In this document: positions 46,103 to 55,947 of the stretch, piece by piece | Numbering within the stretch: position 1 is the stretch's first letter | Layout: each line of letters begins with the position of its first letter | Source of the DNA: DASWZN01 sp036404435 | GTDB taxonomy: Bacteria > Acidobacteriota > Terriglobia > Bryobacterales > Bryobacteraceae | Assembly (NCBI GenBank): GCA_036404435.1 | Contig: DASWZN010000015.1 | Coordinates: forward strand, 186,001-250,000 | Direction of reading: 5' to 3' | DNA length: 64,000 nucleotides | The notes under the pieces: generated by a model | The model's input: the letters and a program-made list of their open reading frames with translations, nothing else | Database searches by the model: none | Told to the model about the DNA's origin: nothing | Made by a program: the position numbers and the translations under genes

Positions 46103-47776
46103 CTACTGCGCGTCCTGAAGCGCTCTCTCGAGATCTCCGCCTGCGATCGGCTCCGCCGTGGCCTGAACCGTCTCCCCCTCGCCCACCTCGACGAGCGACC
46201 CACGGCCTTCGAGCGCCTTGAGCGCTTCCGGCTGCTGCAGCAGGCCCCAGTTCACGGCCCCACCGAAAGCGAACAAACGGTATCGGCCCGGCACGACGCG
46301 GCGGATGGTCGTCTGCCCGCCGCGGCCAGCCCCACCCGCCCGCACCTGGCCGCTTTCGAAGCGGTCTGGATCGGCCGGTACGAGCAGGAAGCCCACGGCG
46401 CCGCCCTCGGCTGGCGCGGCTGGCGTCGTCGCCTGCACCTGGCCGGTTTTGGTGCTCGCGAGAATGCGGATGGGACCGGCCGTGCCCGGCGCAAGGTCGA
46501 ATCCGTAGGGCGATACGTCCTTGTCTCCGATGGAGAGCGATTTGATGTAGGGCACTCCCTCCACGCTCAGGCTCAGGCGCCATCTTCCGGGCGTCACGTC
46601 CGCCAGGGTAAAGGTGCCGTCCTTGTTCACGTTCGCCCCTGGCCGCGCGAAGACAAAGCCGCCCAGCGGCTCGAGCATGACTAAAAGGCGGTCGAGAGCG
46701 GGCGGATTATCGCTCTCCATTTGCATCGTTCCGCTTATCTCCCGAGCTCGCGCGAGCACGACGTGGATCGGATCCGTCGGCGCCGTGCCGATCCGGAGCG
46801 GCAACTGGGCGTGGTAGAGGGGGCCGTTGCCGTAAGTTTGCGCCACCAGCACATACGACCCTGGTACGACCGAGCGAATCAGAAGCTCGCCGGTGCGCCG
46901 CTCCACGGCTGCGCCGAATGCCGGTCCATCGAAGGGGCCCAGGCTGGGCGGAAGCAATTGGACGTGGACGTTCCGGCTCAGCAGAACGGAAGGGTCCGGC
47001 GCCTCGACACGGACCCGCACCGTTACGGCCGAAACACGGCGCAACTGGAAATCGACGCCCTGAGTCTCGGTCCCAAGCGCGACCCTCAGGCGGGTGGCGC
47101 TGCTAGCCTCCGGCACGCCCGGGTAGAACTGCGGAGCGTAGACCAGGGTGGGCTTGCCCGGGTCGCGGGCCGGCATCAGCCCGTGCGGCGCCTCCAACTC
47201 GCTGTCGCATCGCACCGACACATAATAGCGGCCCTGATCGAGCCCTTGGATCAAGTATTCGCCGCGGTCGTTGGTAGCCGCGCTGCCCCCGACTCTCAGA
47301 GTGTGCCGCCCACCCTGGGATCGTGGTTCTAGCGCGTTTACCGGACAGTTCGCGACCGGAGCGCCGAACTCGTCCACCACCTTCCCGCCGATGCTCCCCC
47401 GCGGGGAAAGCCGGATCTCGATTCCGCTCTTCCGTTCTCCGAACGGCAGCGTGACCTCGGCACCGGCCTCCGTGGCGACCGCATAGCCGGGGTGTCGGGC
47501 GTCCAGCCAATAGGTTCCGGGCGGCAGGGCGCGAAACGCGAAGCGCCCGCTGGTGTCCGTCCCCGCAGTCAGGTATGTTTGCTCGCCCCCCTGCGCGGCA
47601 ACGCCGTTCAGCTCCACCTCCGCCTTTCTGATCGGCTCACCGGTCGCGGCGTCCAACACCCTGCCCTCGATGGATGCCGTTGCCGGGTCGGCCGCGGGCT
47701 GCGGCGGCTGTTGCGCCGGCGCAAGCCATGCCGCCAGGAAGATGGTCGCGCACAACCGCCGCCACCCCGCGCTCAT
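46103..47776 (-). CDS. Carboxypeptidase-regulatory-like secreted protein (paralogue 3)
   Basis: 557 residues with a signal peptide (LCATIFLAAWLAPAQ). Early in the protein is a carboxypeptidase D regulatory-like beta-sandwich (ASIEGRVLDAATGEPIRKAE), then GTYWLDARHPGYAVATEAGA and GSIGGKVVDEFGAPVANCPV, and a long beta-rich C-terminal part with SIGDKDVSPYGFDLAPGTAG. No catalytic residues of a peptidase are visible. Such domains bind or scaffold, possibly in TonB-linked or surface complexes. It is the last of three tandem paralogues with ATGA overlaps. Confidence 0.8.
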   Translation of the reverse strand: MSAGWRRLCATIFLAAWLAPAQQPPQPAADPATASIEGRVLDAATGEPIRKAEVELNGVAAQGGEQTYLTAGTDTSGRFAFRALPPGTYWLDARHPGYAVATEAGAEVTLPFGERKSGIEIRLSPRGSIGGKVVDEFGAPVANCPVNALEPRSQGGRHTLRVGGSAATNDRGEYLIQGLDQGRYYVSVRCDSELEAPHGLMPARDPGKPTLVYAPQFYPGVPEASSATRLRVALGTETQGVDFQLRRVSAVTVRVRVEAPDPSVLLSRNVHVQLLPPSLGPFDGPAFGAAVERRTGELLIRSVVPGSYVLVAQTYGNGPLYHAQLPLRIGTAPTDPIHVVLARAREISGTMQMESDNPPALDRLLVMLEPLGGFVFARPGANVNKDGTFTLADVTPGRWRLSLSVEGVPYIKSLSIGDKDVSPYGFDLAPGTAGPIRILASTKTGQVQATTPAAPAEGGAVGFLLVPADPDRFESGQVRAGGAGRGGQTTIRRVVPGRYRLFAFGGAVNWGLLQQPEALKALEGRGSLVEVGEGETVQATAEPIAGGDLERALQDAQ

Positions 47777-49437
47777 CTTGTCTCCGCGTCCTCGAGCGCT
47801 TTCTCGATCTTGCCGGCCTCGATCGGCTCCGCCGCCGCCTGGACCGTCTCGCCCTCTCCCACTTCGACGAGCGGCGCGTGGCCTTCGAGCGCTTTGAGAA
47901 CGTCCGGCTGCTGCTGCACGCCCCAGCCTGCGGCCCCTTCGAAAGCGAACAAGCGGTAGCGCCCCGGCACGACGCCGGAAATCGTCGTCCTGTCGCCACC
48001 GATCATACCCACCCGCGTAAGGCGGCTTTCGAAGCGTTCCGGGTCGGCCGGCACCAGCAGGAGGCCCACCCCGCCGCCCCCGGCGGCCGAGGCCGACATC
48101 GTAACCTGCACCTGGCCGGTTTTGGTGCTCGCGAGAATGCGGATGGGACCGGCCGCGCCCGGCGCCAGGTCGAATCCGTACGGCGATACGTCCTTGTTTC
48201 CGATGGAGAGCGATTTGACGTAGGGCCCTCCTCCCACGCTAAGGCGCCATCTCCCCGAAGTCACGCCCGTCAGGGTGAAGCTGCCGTCTTTGTCCACCTG
48301 CGCCTGCGGCTGCTGCGCAAAGAAGAGGTTGCCGAGCGGTTCGAGCGTAACTCGAAGGCGCTCGAGGGCAGGCGGGTTGTCGCCCTCCACTTCCACAGTT
48401 CCGCTCATTGCCGAAGCCGCCGTGAGCACGAGGCGGATCGGATCCGGCGGCGCGGTGCCGATCTGGACCGGCAACTGGGCCTGGTAGACGGGACCGTTGC
48501 CGAACGTGTTCGCGATCAGCACATACGACCCGGCCGTGACCCCACGAATCTGAAAGTCTCCGGTGCGCCGGTCCAGAACGGCGCCGAACGTCGCTCCTTG
48601 GAAGGGGTCGAGGCTGGGCGGAAGCAGTTGGACGCGGACGTTCTGCAACACCGAGGAATCCGGTACATCGACGCGGACCCGCACCGTCACGCCGGAAACG
48701 CGGCGCACCTGGAAGTCGACGCCCTGCGTCTCGGTTCCCGGCGTCACCTTGAGGCGGGTAGCGGCACTTGCGTCCGGTGCGTCCGGGTAGAACTGCGGAG
48801 CGTAGACCAGGGAGGGCTTGAGCGGGTCGCGGGCCGGCATCAGCGGGTGCGGAGCCTCCAACTCGCCGCGGCACCGCAGGGACACATAATAGCGGCCTTT
48901 GTCGAGCCCTTGGATCGAATACTCGCCCCCATCGTTGGTCGCTCCGGCGCCCCGCGCCGTAAGCCTATGCCGGCCACCCGCAGATTGGGGCAGCAACGCG
49001 CTGACGGAACAGTTCGCTACCGGAGCGCCGAACTCGTCCACCACCTTCCCGCCGATGCTTCCTCGCGGGGGCAGCCGGATCTCGATTCCGCTCTTCTGTT
49101 CTGCCGACGCCAGCTTGATCTGGGAGCGGACGTCCATGGCCGCGCCATAACTGGGATGCTGGGCATTGAGCCAATATGTGCCGCCCGGCAAGGCGCGAAA
49201 CGCGAAGTGTCCGCTGGCGTCGGTGCCCGCCCTCAGGTTCGTTTGCGCGCCCCCTTGCAAGCCGGCGCCGTTCAGCCGGACGTCCGCCTTTCGTATGGGC
49301 GTGGCCGTCACGGCATCCAGCACCGTTCCTTCGATGGATGCCGTTGCCGGGTCGGCCGCGGGCTGCGTCGGCTGTTGCGCCAGCGCAGCCGACGCCGCCA
49401 GAAGGATCGCTGCGCACCACTGCCGCTCAGCGCTCAT
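47773..49437 (-). CDS. Carboxypeptidase-regulatory-like secreted protein (paralogue 2)
   Basis: 554 residues, closely similar over nearly its full length to the downstream paralogue: shared stretches include ATASIEGTVLDAVTATPIRK, GSIGGKVVDEFGAPVANCSV, TETQGVDFQVRRVSGVTVRV and KSLSIGNKDVSPYGFDLAPG. The signal peptide is CAAILLAASAALAQ. All of it appears beta-rich and exported. The near-identity in blocks suggests recent tandem duplication with some gene conversion. The start overlaps the stop of paralogue 1 by four bases. Confidence 0.8.
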   Translation of the reverse strand: MSAERQWCAAILLAASAALAQQPTQPAADPATASIEGTVLDAVTATPIRKADVRLNGAGLQGGAQTNLRAGTDASGHFAFRALPGGTYWLNAQHPSYGAAMDVRSQIKLASAEQKSGIEIRLPPRGSIGGKVVDEFGAPVANCSVSALLPQSAGGRHRLTARGAGATNDGGEYSIQGLDKGRYYVSLRCRGELEAPHPLMPARDPLKPSLVYAPQFYPDAPDASAATRLKVTPGTETQGVDFQVRRVSGVTVRVRVDVPDSSVLQNVRVQLLPPSLDPFQGATFGAVLDRRTGDFQIRGVTAGSYVLIANTFGNGPVYQAQLPVQIGTAPPDPIRLVLTAASAMSGTVEVEGDNPPALERLRVTLEPLGNLFFAQQPQAQVDKDGSFTLTGVTSGRWRLSVGGGPYVKSLSIGNKDVSPYGFDLAPGAAGPIRILASTKTGQVQVTMSASAAGGGGVGLLLVPADPERFESRLTRVGMIGGDRTTISGVVPGRYRLFAFEGAAGWGVQQQPDVLKALEGHAPLVEVGEGETVQAAAEPIEAGKIEKALEDAETR

Positions 49438-51098
49438 TTCGTCTCCGCTTCGAGGATCAGCGGCAACTCGCGGGTCACGTGGCCGCCCTCCTCCACTTCG
49501 ATCGCCTCTCCGAGCCCGCCCAGGGATTTCAGGAAGTCGGGATCCTGGCTGGGGTTGCTGTCCATCCGCGCGAGCGCATAGAGTGTGTAGGCGCCCGGCG
49601 TGACGCCCTTGAACTCGAAGTGGCCGTTCTCATCGGCAGGCACGACCCGATAAAAGGTCCAGACGTTCTCCCGCCGGCCTGCCGGCGCCAGGAGCACGTA
49701 TGCCTTCTTCGCCTTCTCTCCGGCGGCGCCGGTCACCGCGCCGTCCACCACCGCGCCGCGCGTGCTGATGACGATCCTCAGCGGCTCGCTGGTTTCGGGT
49801 CCGATCAGCATGTCTTCCGTCAGCACGTCCTGGTCGCCCAGCCGCATCGACTTGATGTAGCCGCCCTGCGGGACCGGCTCGACGCCGATGTCCCATACGC
49901 CGGGGAGCACGTTCGGAATTCGGAAGCTGCCGTCCGGCTTCACCTCCGCCTCCGGAGCAGGGCCGTAATTCGGAAGGCCGTCGCCCGGAACCAGCGAAAC
50001 GCGGAAATGCGGCGGCTCGCCTCCGGCATCTCCTTCGAGGCGGACCGAGCCAGCGAGTTCCACGCCCGGATCCAGGCGGAGGGTGACGGTTACGGGGCTG
50101 TGCTCCACTTCAACGTGCTCCACGCCGCGATACGGGCGGCCTTGCGCACTGAAATTCGCGGTCACAGCGTACCTGCCGGGAAGCAGGTCGTTGATCTCGA
50201 AGGCGCCGTCGGCCTGGCTCGCGCCGACGCCACCAGAAAAGCCCTCGCCGGCCTCGTCCTCCGGGTGAACCATCACCGTTACCTGCGCATTGGGCCCGGC
50301 GTCGGAGGGAAGGATGACCTTTCCCGCGACCTTGCTCACCGATTGGGGCGACAAGTGAAAGTCGAAGGCCTCCAGATTCCTGCCGGGCGCGAGCACGACG
50401 GGAGTCGCGGCGGCAATGCGATCCGCGTTGGGATAAAACTGCGGCGCGAATCTCGACTCCTCCTCCGCCTGCCCCCGCACGACCTCCGGCAGCGCCGCCG
50501 GTCGCGTTCCCAGCGGATTCGCCATCAATATGTACTTCCCGGCCGGAAGGCCGGCGATGCGGTAGCGGCCCCGGTTATCGGCTTGCGCCGCGCGCGTCGT
50601 CGTGTAGTGGAGCTTGCGGCGATAGTATCCGGGGGTGAGCGCGCTCACGTTCACGCCAGGCAGAGGGTCGCCGTCCGTGTCGCTCACGGTTCCTGAAATC
50701 GATCCGACGGGCCGCATGCGGAGCGCGATGCGCCGCTCCTCTCCCGAGGCCAGCGAGAGCACCTCGGGCGGCTGCTCGCGGGCGACGGTGCCGAAGCGCG
50801 TCATCTCGTAGCCGTCGCGGCGCGCGGAGAGGAGGTACCGCCCCGGGGGGACCCGGGAGAACGAGAACGCGCCCCGGTCGTCGGTCCAAGCCACGGCGTC
50901 CGAGGGCTCGGCGGCCTGGGTCTGGAGCTTCACCACGGCGCGCGCAACCGGCGCTCCCGTTGCGTCATCGAGGACCGCGCCGATGATCGAGGCATAGCGG
51001 ATGGCTGCCGGCCGCGCCTGTCCCCAGGCCATCGCGGCCAGCGCCAGCACGCACCATCCCGAGCCTGCGCGGGGCATTCTTTTCTCAGCGTAGCCCAA
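49434..51098 (-). CDS. Carboxypeptidase-regulatory-like secreted protein (paralogue 1)
   Basis: 554 residues, more divergent than the other two but of the same order: a signal peptide (GWCVLALAAMAWGQA), a first beta-sandwich (IIGAVLDDATGAPVARAVVK), a second (GSISGTVSDTDGDPLPGVNV), then DFHLSPQSVSKVAGKVILPS and KSMRLGDQDVLTEDMLIGPE. The start may be ATG 51077 rather than 51098. It is the first gene of the tandem trio. gatB ends 28 bases upstream of its start, so readthrough from gatB is possible. Confidence 0.8.
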   Translation of the reverse strand: MGYAEKRMPRAGSGWCVLALAAMAWGQARPAAIRYASIIGAVLDDATGAPVARAVVKLQTQAAEPSDAVAWTDDRGAFSFSRVPPGRYLLSARRDGYEMTRFGTVAREQPPEVLSLASGEERRIALRMRPVGSISGTVSDTDGDPLPGVNVSALTPGYYRRKLHYTTTRAAQADNRGRYRIAGLPAGKYILMANPLGTRPAALPEVVRGQAEEESRFAPQFYPNADRIAAATPVVLAPGRNLEAFDFHLSPQSVSKVAGKVILPSDAGPNAQVTVMVHPEDEAGEGFSGGVGASQADGAFEINDLLPGRYAVTANFSAQGRPYRGVEHVEVEHSPVTVTLRLDPGVELAGSVRLEGDAGGEPPHFRVSLVPGDGLPNYGPAPEAEVKPDGSFRIPNVLPGVWDIGVEPVPQGGYIKSMRLGDQDVLTEDMLIGPETSEPLRIVISTRGAVVDGAVTGAAGEKAKKAYVLLAPAGRRENVWTFYRVVPADENGHFEFKGVTPGAYTLYALARMDSNPSQDPDFLKSLGGLGEAIEVEEGGHVTRELPLILEAETK

Positions 51099-51126
51099 AC
51101 CGGGAGGGGGGCATCCGCTGCGCCGC

Positions 51127-52596
<1,470 letters not shown>

Positions 52597-52647
52597 TATG
52601 CAGCCATCGGCCACGGGCCATGCTATCCTGTGGCGCGGGTCCACACT

Positions 52648-53811
52648 ATGTCCACGCCCATGCCGGAAACCGCCCGTAGCGCGACCGCCAATCCCGTCGG
52701 GACCGGGGGCCGTCTGGTGTCGCTCGACGTTTTCCGCGGCGCCACCATTGCCTCGATGATCCTGGTGAACAATCCCGGAAGCTGGGTCGCGGTCTATCCT
52801 CCGCTGCGCCACGCAGTGTGGCACGGGTGGACGTTCACGGACCTCGTCTTCCCCTTCTTCCTCTGGATCGTCGGCGTGGCTATGACGCTCTCGTTCGCCA
52901 AGCGGGTCGAGCGGGGTGACAACCGCCTGCGGCTGTTCCTGCACACGGCACGGCGCGCCGCCATCATCTTCGGGCTGGGCCTGGTGCTGAACGGATTCCC
53001 GAGCTTTCACCTGGCGACGTGGCGCATCCCCGGCGTGCTGCAGCGGATTGCCGTGTGCTACCTGATTGCCGGGGCCATCTTTCTGCTCACCGCGTGGCGC
53101 GGCCAGGCGATCTGGATTGCCAGCCTGCTGGCAGGCTACTGGATGCTCATGAAGCTGGTGCCCGTCCCCGGCGTGGGCGCGGGAGTGCTCGAGAATGGCG
53201 CCAACCTGGCGCAATACGTCGACGGCATGGTGCTCGGCAACCACATGTGGTCGCAGACGCGAACCTGGGACCCGGAAGGCCTGCTCAGCACGCTGCCCGC
53301 GATCGCCACGACTCTGTTCGGAATCCTCGCCGGGCGCCTGCTGCGTTCCGCGCTCACGGCCGCCGAGAAGACCGCGTGGATGTTCTTCGGAGGCAACGCG
53401 CTGGTGTTCGCCGGACTCGTGATGAACGTCTGGTTCCCGATCAACAAGAATCTGTGGACGAGCTCCTACGCCGTGTTCATGGCGGGCTTGGCGTCGATCG
53501 TCTTCGCGTGCTGCTACTGGCTGGTGGACGTGAAGGGGCACCGCGGATGGTCCACGCCGTTTGCGATTTACGGGATGAACGCGATCGCGGTGTACATCCT
53601 CTCGGGCGCAATCGAAGTTCTGCTGGACGTGATTCACGTCAGCGTCAGCGGGCCGGAGCCGGTTTCGCTGCACGGATTCCTCTACGGCCACCTCTTTGCG
53701 CCCCTGGCCAGCCCGCTCAACGCGTCGCTCCTGTGGGCGGTTTGTTGCGTGCTGCTGCTGTACGCGGTCGCCTACGGCATGTACCGGCGTAAGTGGTTTG
53801 TTAAGGTGTGA
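52648..53811 (+). CDS. DUF5009 / heparan-alpha-glucosaminide acetyltransferase-like membrane protein
   Basis: 387 residues from ATG 52648 with about ten transmembrane helices. The family start is RLVSLDVFRGATIASMILVN, followed by FTDLVFPFFLWIVGVAMTLS, the arginine-rich loop TARRAAIIFGLGLVLNGFP and RIPGVLQRIAVCYLIAGAIF. The C-terminal part (FAIYGMNAIAVYILSGAIEV) fits the YeiB/HGSNAT-like clan. Members are thought to transfer acetyl or acyl groups across the membrane to sugars; the substrate here is unknown. The gene is divergent from gatB across 51 bases. Confidence 0.85.
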   Translation: MSTPMPETARSATANPVGTGGRLVSLDVFRGATIASMILVNNPGSWVAVYPPLRHAVWHGWTFTDLVFPFFLWIVGVAMTLSFAKRVERGDNRLRLFLHTARRAAIIFGLGLVLNGFPSFHLATWRIPGVLQRIAVCYLIAGAIFLLTAWRGQAIWIASLLAGYWMLMKLVPVPGVGAGVLENGANLAQYVDGMVLGNHMWSQTRTWDPEGLLSTLPAIATTLFGILAGRLLRSALTAAEKTAWMFFGGNALVFAGLVMNVWFPINKNLWTSSYAVFMAGLASIVFACCYWLVDVKGHRGWSTPFAIYGMNAIAVYILSGAIEVLLDVIHVSVSGPEPVSLHGFLYGHLFAPLASPLNASLLWAVCCVLLLYAVAYGMYRRKWFVKV

Positions 53812-53820
53812 GGGCCTCGT

Positions 53821-53892
53821 TCACACTCTGCGGATGAGCCAAACTACTAACACGATCACAATAATGGTTCCGAGCACTCCTAAGCCGAGCAT
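53821..53892 (-). CDS. 23-residue single-helix membrane peptide
   Basis: ATG 53892 to TGA 53821. The product begins MLGLGVLGTIIVIV and ends VWLIRRV: a single hydrophobic helix with two arginines near the end. A strong AAAGGAG Shine-Dalgarno (53900-53906) sits seven bases upstream, which is rare in this window and argues that it is real. Very short genes of this kind recur in Acidobacteria next to small envelope proteins; no function is known. Its stop begins nine bases after the convergent DUF5009 gene ends. Confidence 0.6.
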   Translation of the reverse strand: MLGLGVLGTIIVIVLVVWLIRRV

Positions 53893-54051
53893 TTCATTTC
53901 TCCTTTGTAAACAAAGTAACTGTCCGTAATCGATAGCGACTCTCCAGTTCTCTTGCCAGGGAACGTTTGCTCTCACCCCCTCGAGGCTTCGAGCGGAGAG
54001 CCGCTGCTTTCTGCGATCTGCTGGGCGTTCCCAGAGCGAATGCGGCCGGGT

Positions 54052-54345
54052 CTAACGTATGTCGATCTTGAGCAGAGCATCCGAATGCTCGTGACGCCAG
54101 CCCCAGTATGCTTGCTGATCGTTGTCATTGAGCTTGGAAAACTCTCTGTATTTGCGATGGTTCTCTTTTCCCCACGCACGATACGCCTGATCTTCGTGGC
54201 TGCTCCATTGATGATCGTCGTTGTGCTTCTTGTCGTGGTAGGTACGGGCGGTCTTTTGGTCGTCGGCTCGCAGAACTGTCGGCGCCATCGCGATTGGCAC
54301 CATAAGGGCGGCACTTAGCAGGGCCGTATTCCAGAAACGGGACAT
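54052..54345 (-). CDS. Small exported His/Tyr/Trp-rich protein
   Basis: 97 residues from ATG 54345, preceded by GAGGAGAGTGAACC. The signal peptide is WNTALLSAALMVPIAMA with cleavage near LRADD. The mature part is strongly charged and aromatic (TARTYHDKKHNDDHQWSSHE, QAYRAWGKENHRKYREFSKL, AYWGWRHEHSD), a repeated pattern of His, Asp, Arg and Trp seen in small acidobacterial periplasmic proteins. Metal or stress binding is possible but unproven. It shares a 159-base gap with the 23-residue peptide gene on the same strand. Confidence 0.65.
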   Translation of the reverse strand: MSRFWNTALLSAALMVPIAMAPTVLRADDQKTARTYHDKKHNDDHQWSSHEDQAYRAWGKENHRKYREFSKLNDNDQQAYWGWRHEHSDALLKIDIR

Positions 54346-54408
54346 TGGTTCACTCTCCTCTTTCCCGTTTGATAGAGCACTTGTCGTGCCAGGCACTCGC
54401 TGACGGCT

Positions 54409-54470
54409 GCGGAGCGTAACGAGCACAATACAAAGACGGGCGCACCCGCCGATGGCATCTTACGCTCCGC
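54409..54470. repeat. 11-base perfect inverted repeat upstream of the small exported protein
   Basis: GCGGAGCGTAA (54409-54419) and TTACGCTCCGC (54460-54470), separated by 40 bases containing a GGGTGCGCCC hairpin. It lies in the leader or promoter region of the 54345 gene and also close to the end of the YbaK gene, so it may be an operator or a transcription terminator for YbaK. Confidence 0.6.
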
Positions 54471-54500
54471 GGCGGTGCACATCCTGCATCGGACCTGCAA

Positions 54501-54971
54501 CTAACGCCGCCCGATCGGCCCCACCGTGGCTCCCACCGTGCGCAGGTAATCTGCCGGCGCCAGCAAGATCTGCGTGCCGCGGACTCCGGCCGAGACCGAA
54601 ATCACGTCGAAAAGCTCGATGGTTTCATCGGCCCAAACCGGTAAGGCGCGCTTGAGGCCGAGCGCCGTGACCCCGCCGCGAACGTAGCCGGTGAGCGGCT
54701 GCACTTCTTTGAGCGGAACCAGCTCGACGCGGCGGTCGCCCGATAGCCGCGCCAGCGCTTTCGCATCGAGCTCCGCGTTCGCCGGAATCACGGCCATCAG
54801 AACGCCGGTGCGGTCGCCGCGCGCCACCAGCGTCTTGAAGACCTGCTCCGCCGGGAGGCCGACCTTGGCGGCCACGGTGGCGGCGTCCAAGTGCTCCTCA
54901 CCGACCTCGTAGTCGCGCAGCTCGTAGCGGATTCCCAGTCGATCGAGCTGGCGGGCGGCGTTAGTCTTCAC
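54501..54971 (-). CDS. YbaK/ProRS-associated Cys-tRNA(Pro) deacylase
   Basis: 156 residues from GTG 54971 (VKTNAARQLDRLGIRYELRD), the usual start of YbaK proteins; an ATG at 55010 would overlap the divergent gene. Conserved parts are AATVAAKVGLPAEQVFKTLV, the active-site region KALARLSGDRRVELVPLKEV with K (in the first part) and GYVRGGVTALGLKRALPVW. It hydrolyses cysteine wrongly attached to tRNA-Pro. The 37-base gap to the aldo/keto reductase gene must contain both promoters. Confidence 0.9.
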   Translation of the reverse strand: MKTNAARQLDRLGIRYELRDYEVGEEHLDAATVAAKVGLPAEQVFKTLVARGDRTGVLMAVIPANAELDAKALARLSGDRRVELVPLKEVQPLTGYVRGGVTALGLKRALPVWADETIELFDVISVSAGVRGTQILLAPADYLRTVGATVGPIGRR

Positions 54972-55008
54972 CTCACCAGATCGTAGCGCGCTAGACTGGC
55001 ATTCGGCC

Positions 55009-55947
55009 ATGGAATACCGGCGGCTCGGCAGGACCGGGCTCATGATTTCGGCGGTGGGACTGGGCGGGCACTGGAGGGGTCTCGAAGCTGTGCTCGGGCG
55101 GCCGTTCCAGGGCTCGGGCTACGACCAGGCCGACTTCGAGAACTTACACGCCCCGGATTTCATCGCCAACCGGCATGAAGTGGTGAGCCGCGCCATCGAG
55201 CTCGGCGTCAACTACGTGGACGCCTGCTCTCCTCCCGAGGTCCTGGCCTACAGCCGGGCGCTCGCGGGCCGGCGCGGCGCGATGCACCTGGGCTACTCGT
55301 GGCACACGCGCGAACCACGGTTCCCGGAATGGCGCAGCGCGGGCCGGCTGGTGGAGGGCCTGGAGGAGAGCCTGGCGGAGGCGAAGATCGAGGCCGTGGA
55401 TCTGTGGCGCATCTCGCTGCCGGTGGATGGGATCGAGGACGCGGGCGAGCGGCGGCGGATCGAGGAAGCGACCGCCGAGGCGCTGGCGCTGGCCAAACGG
55501 CAGGGCAAGGCGCGCTTCACCGGCGTCTCGAGCCACGACGCGGCCTGGCTGCGCCGGATGATCGCGAAGTACCCGGAACAAATCGAGGTGGTTCTGTTCC
55601 CGGTGCCCGCGGGTGCGCGGCCCGCCGCGGACAATAGCGTCTTCGCGGCGGCCCAGGATCGCGACACGGGCGTCCTCGGGATCAAGCCGTTCGGCGGGGG
55701 CGCGCTGTTTCGCGGCGACGGCTGCGATGGCTGGCGCGCGCGTCTGGCGATCCGCGGCATCCTCGGTAACGCAGCGCTCGCGGCCACGCTGCTTGGCTGC
55801 GCCAGCGTGCAGCAGGTGACCAACGCCGTGGCTGCGGTCGAGGAGCCGCGCGCGCTCGATCCCGAAGAGCGGGCCGAGCTGGAGAGGTCGGTGGCCGCGA
55901 TGCAGGCGCGCGTTCCCGGCTGGCTCAGGAGCTGGCAGGTTCCGTGA
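55009..55947 (+). CDS. Aldo/keto reductase-like protein, catalytic Lys and His not evident
   Basis: 312 residues. The AKR beginning MEYRRLGRTGLMISAVGLGG and the strand ELGVNYVDACSPPEVLAYSR (with Asp and a possible Tyr) are clear. The next strand, where a conserved Lys is expected, reads GAMHLGYSWHTREPRF, and the His strand is replaced by AVDLWRISLPVDGIED. The C-terminal VLGIKPFGGGALFRGD and GCASVQQVTNAVAAV correspond to the NADP-binding region. It may be an inactive or altered-chemistry family member. Its 3' end overlaps the convergent MFS gene. Confidence 0.75.
   Translation: MEYRRLGRTGLMISAVGLGGHWRGLEAVLGRPFQGSGYDQADFENLHAPDFIANRHEVVSRAIELGVNYVDACSPPEVLAYSRALAGRRGAMHLGYSWHTREPRFPEWRSAGRLVEGLEESLAEAKIEAVDLWRISLPVDGIEDAGERRRIEEATAEALALAKRQGKARFTGVSSHDAAWLRRMIAKYPEQIEVVLFPVPAGARPAADNSVFAAAQDRDTGVLGIKPFGGGALFRGDGCDGWRARLAIRGILGNAALAATLLGCASVQQVTNAVAAVEEPRALDPEERAELERSVAAMQARVPGWLRSWQVP

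Noticed and set aside
52597..53691. N-terminal extension of gatB to about 854 residues
   Set aside because: The extension is antisense to the DUF5009 gene and low-complexity; GatB begins normally at 52596 or 52587.
53834..53929. Plus-strand small frame MSQTTNTITI
   Set aside because: It is the reverse shadow of the 23-residue membrane peptide, which has the ribosome-binding site.
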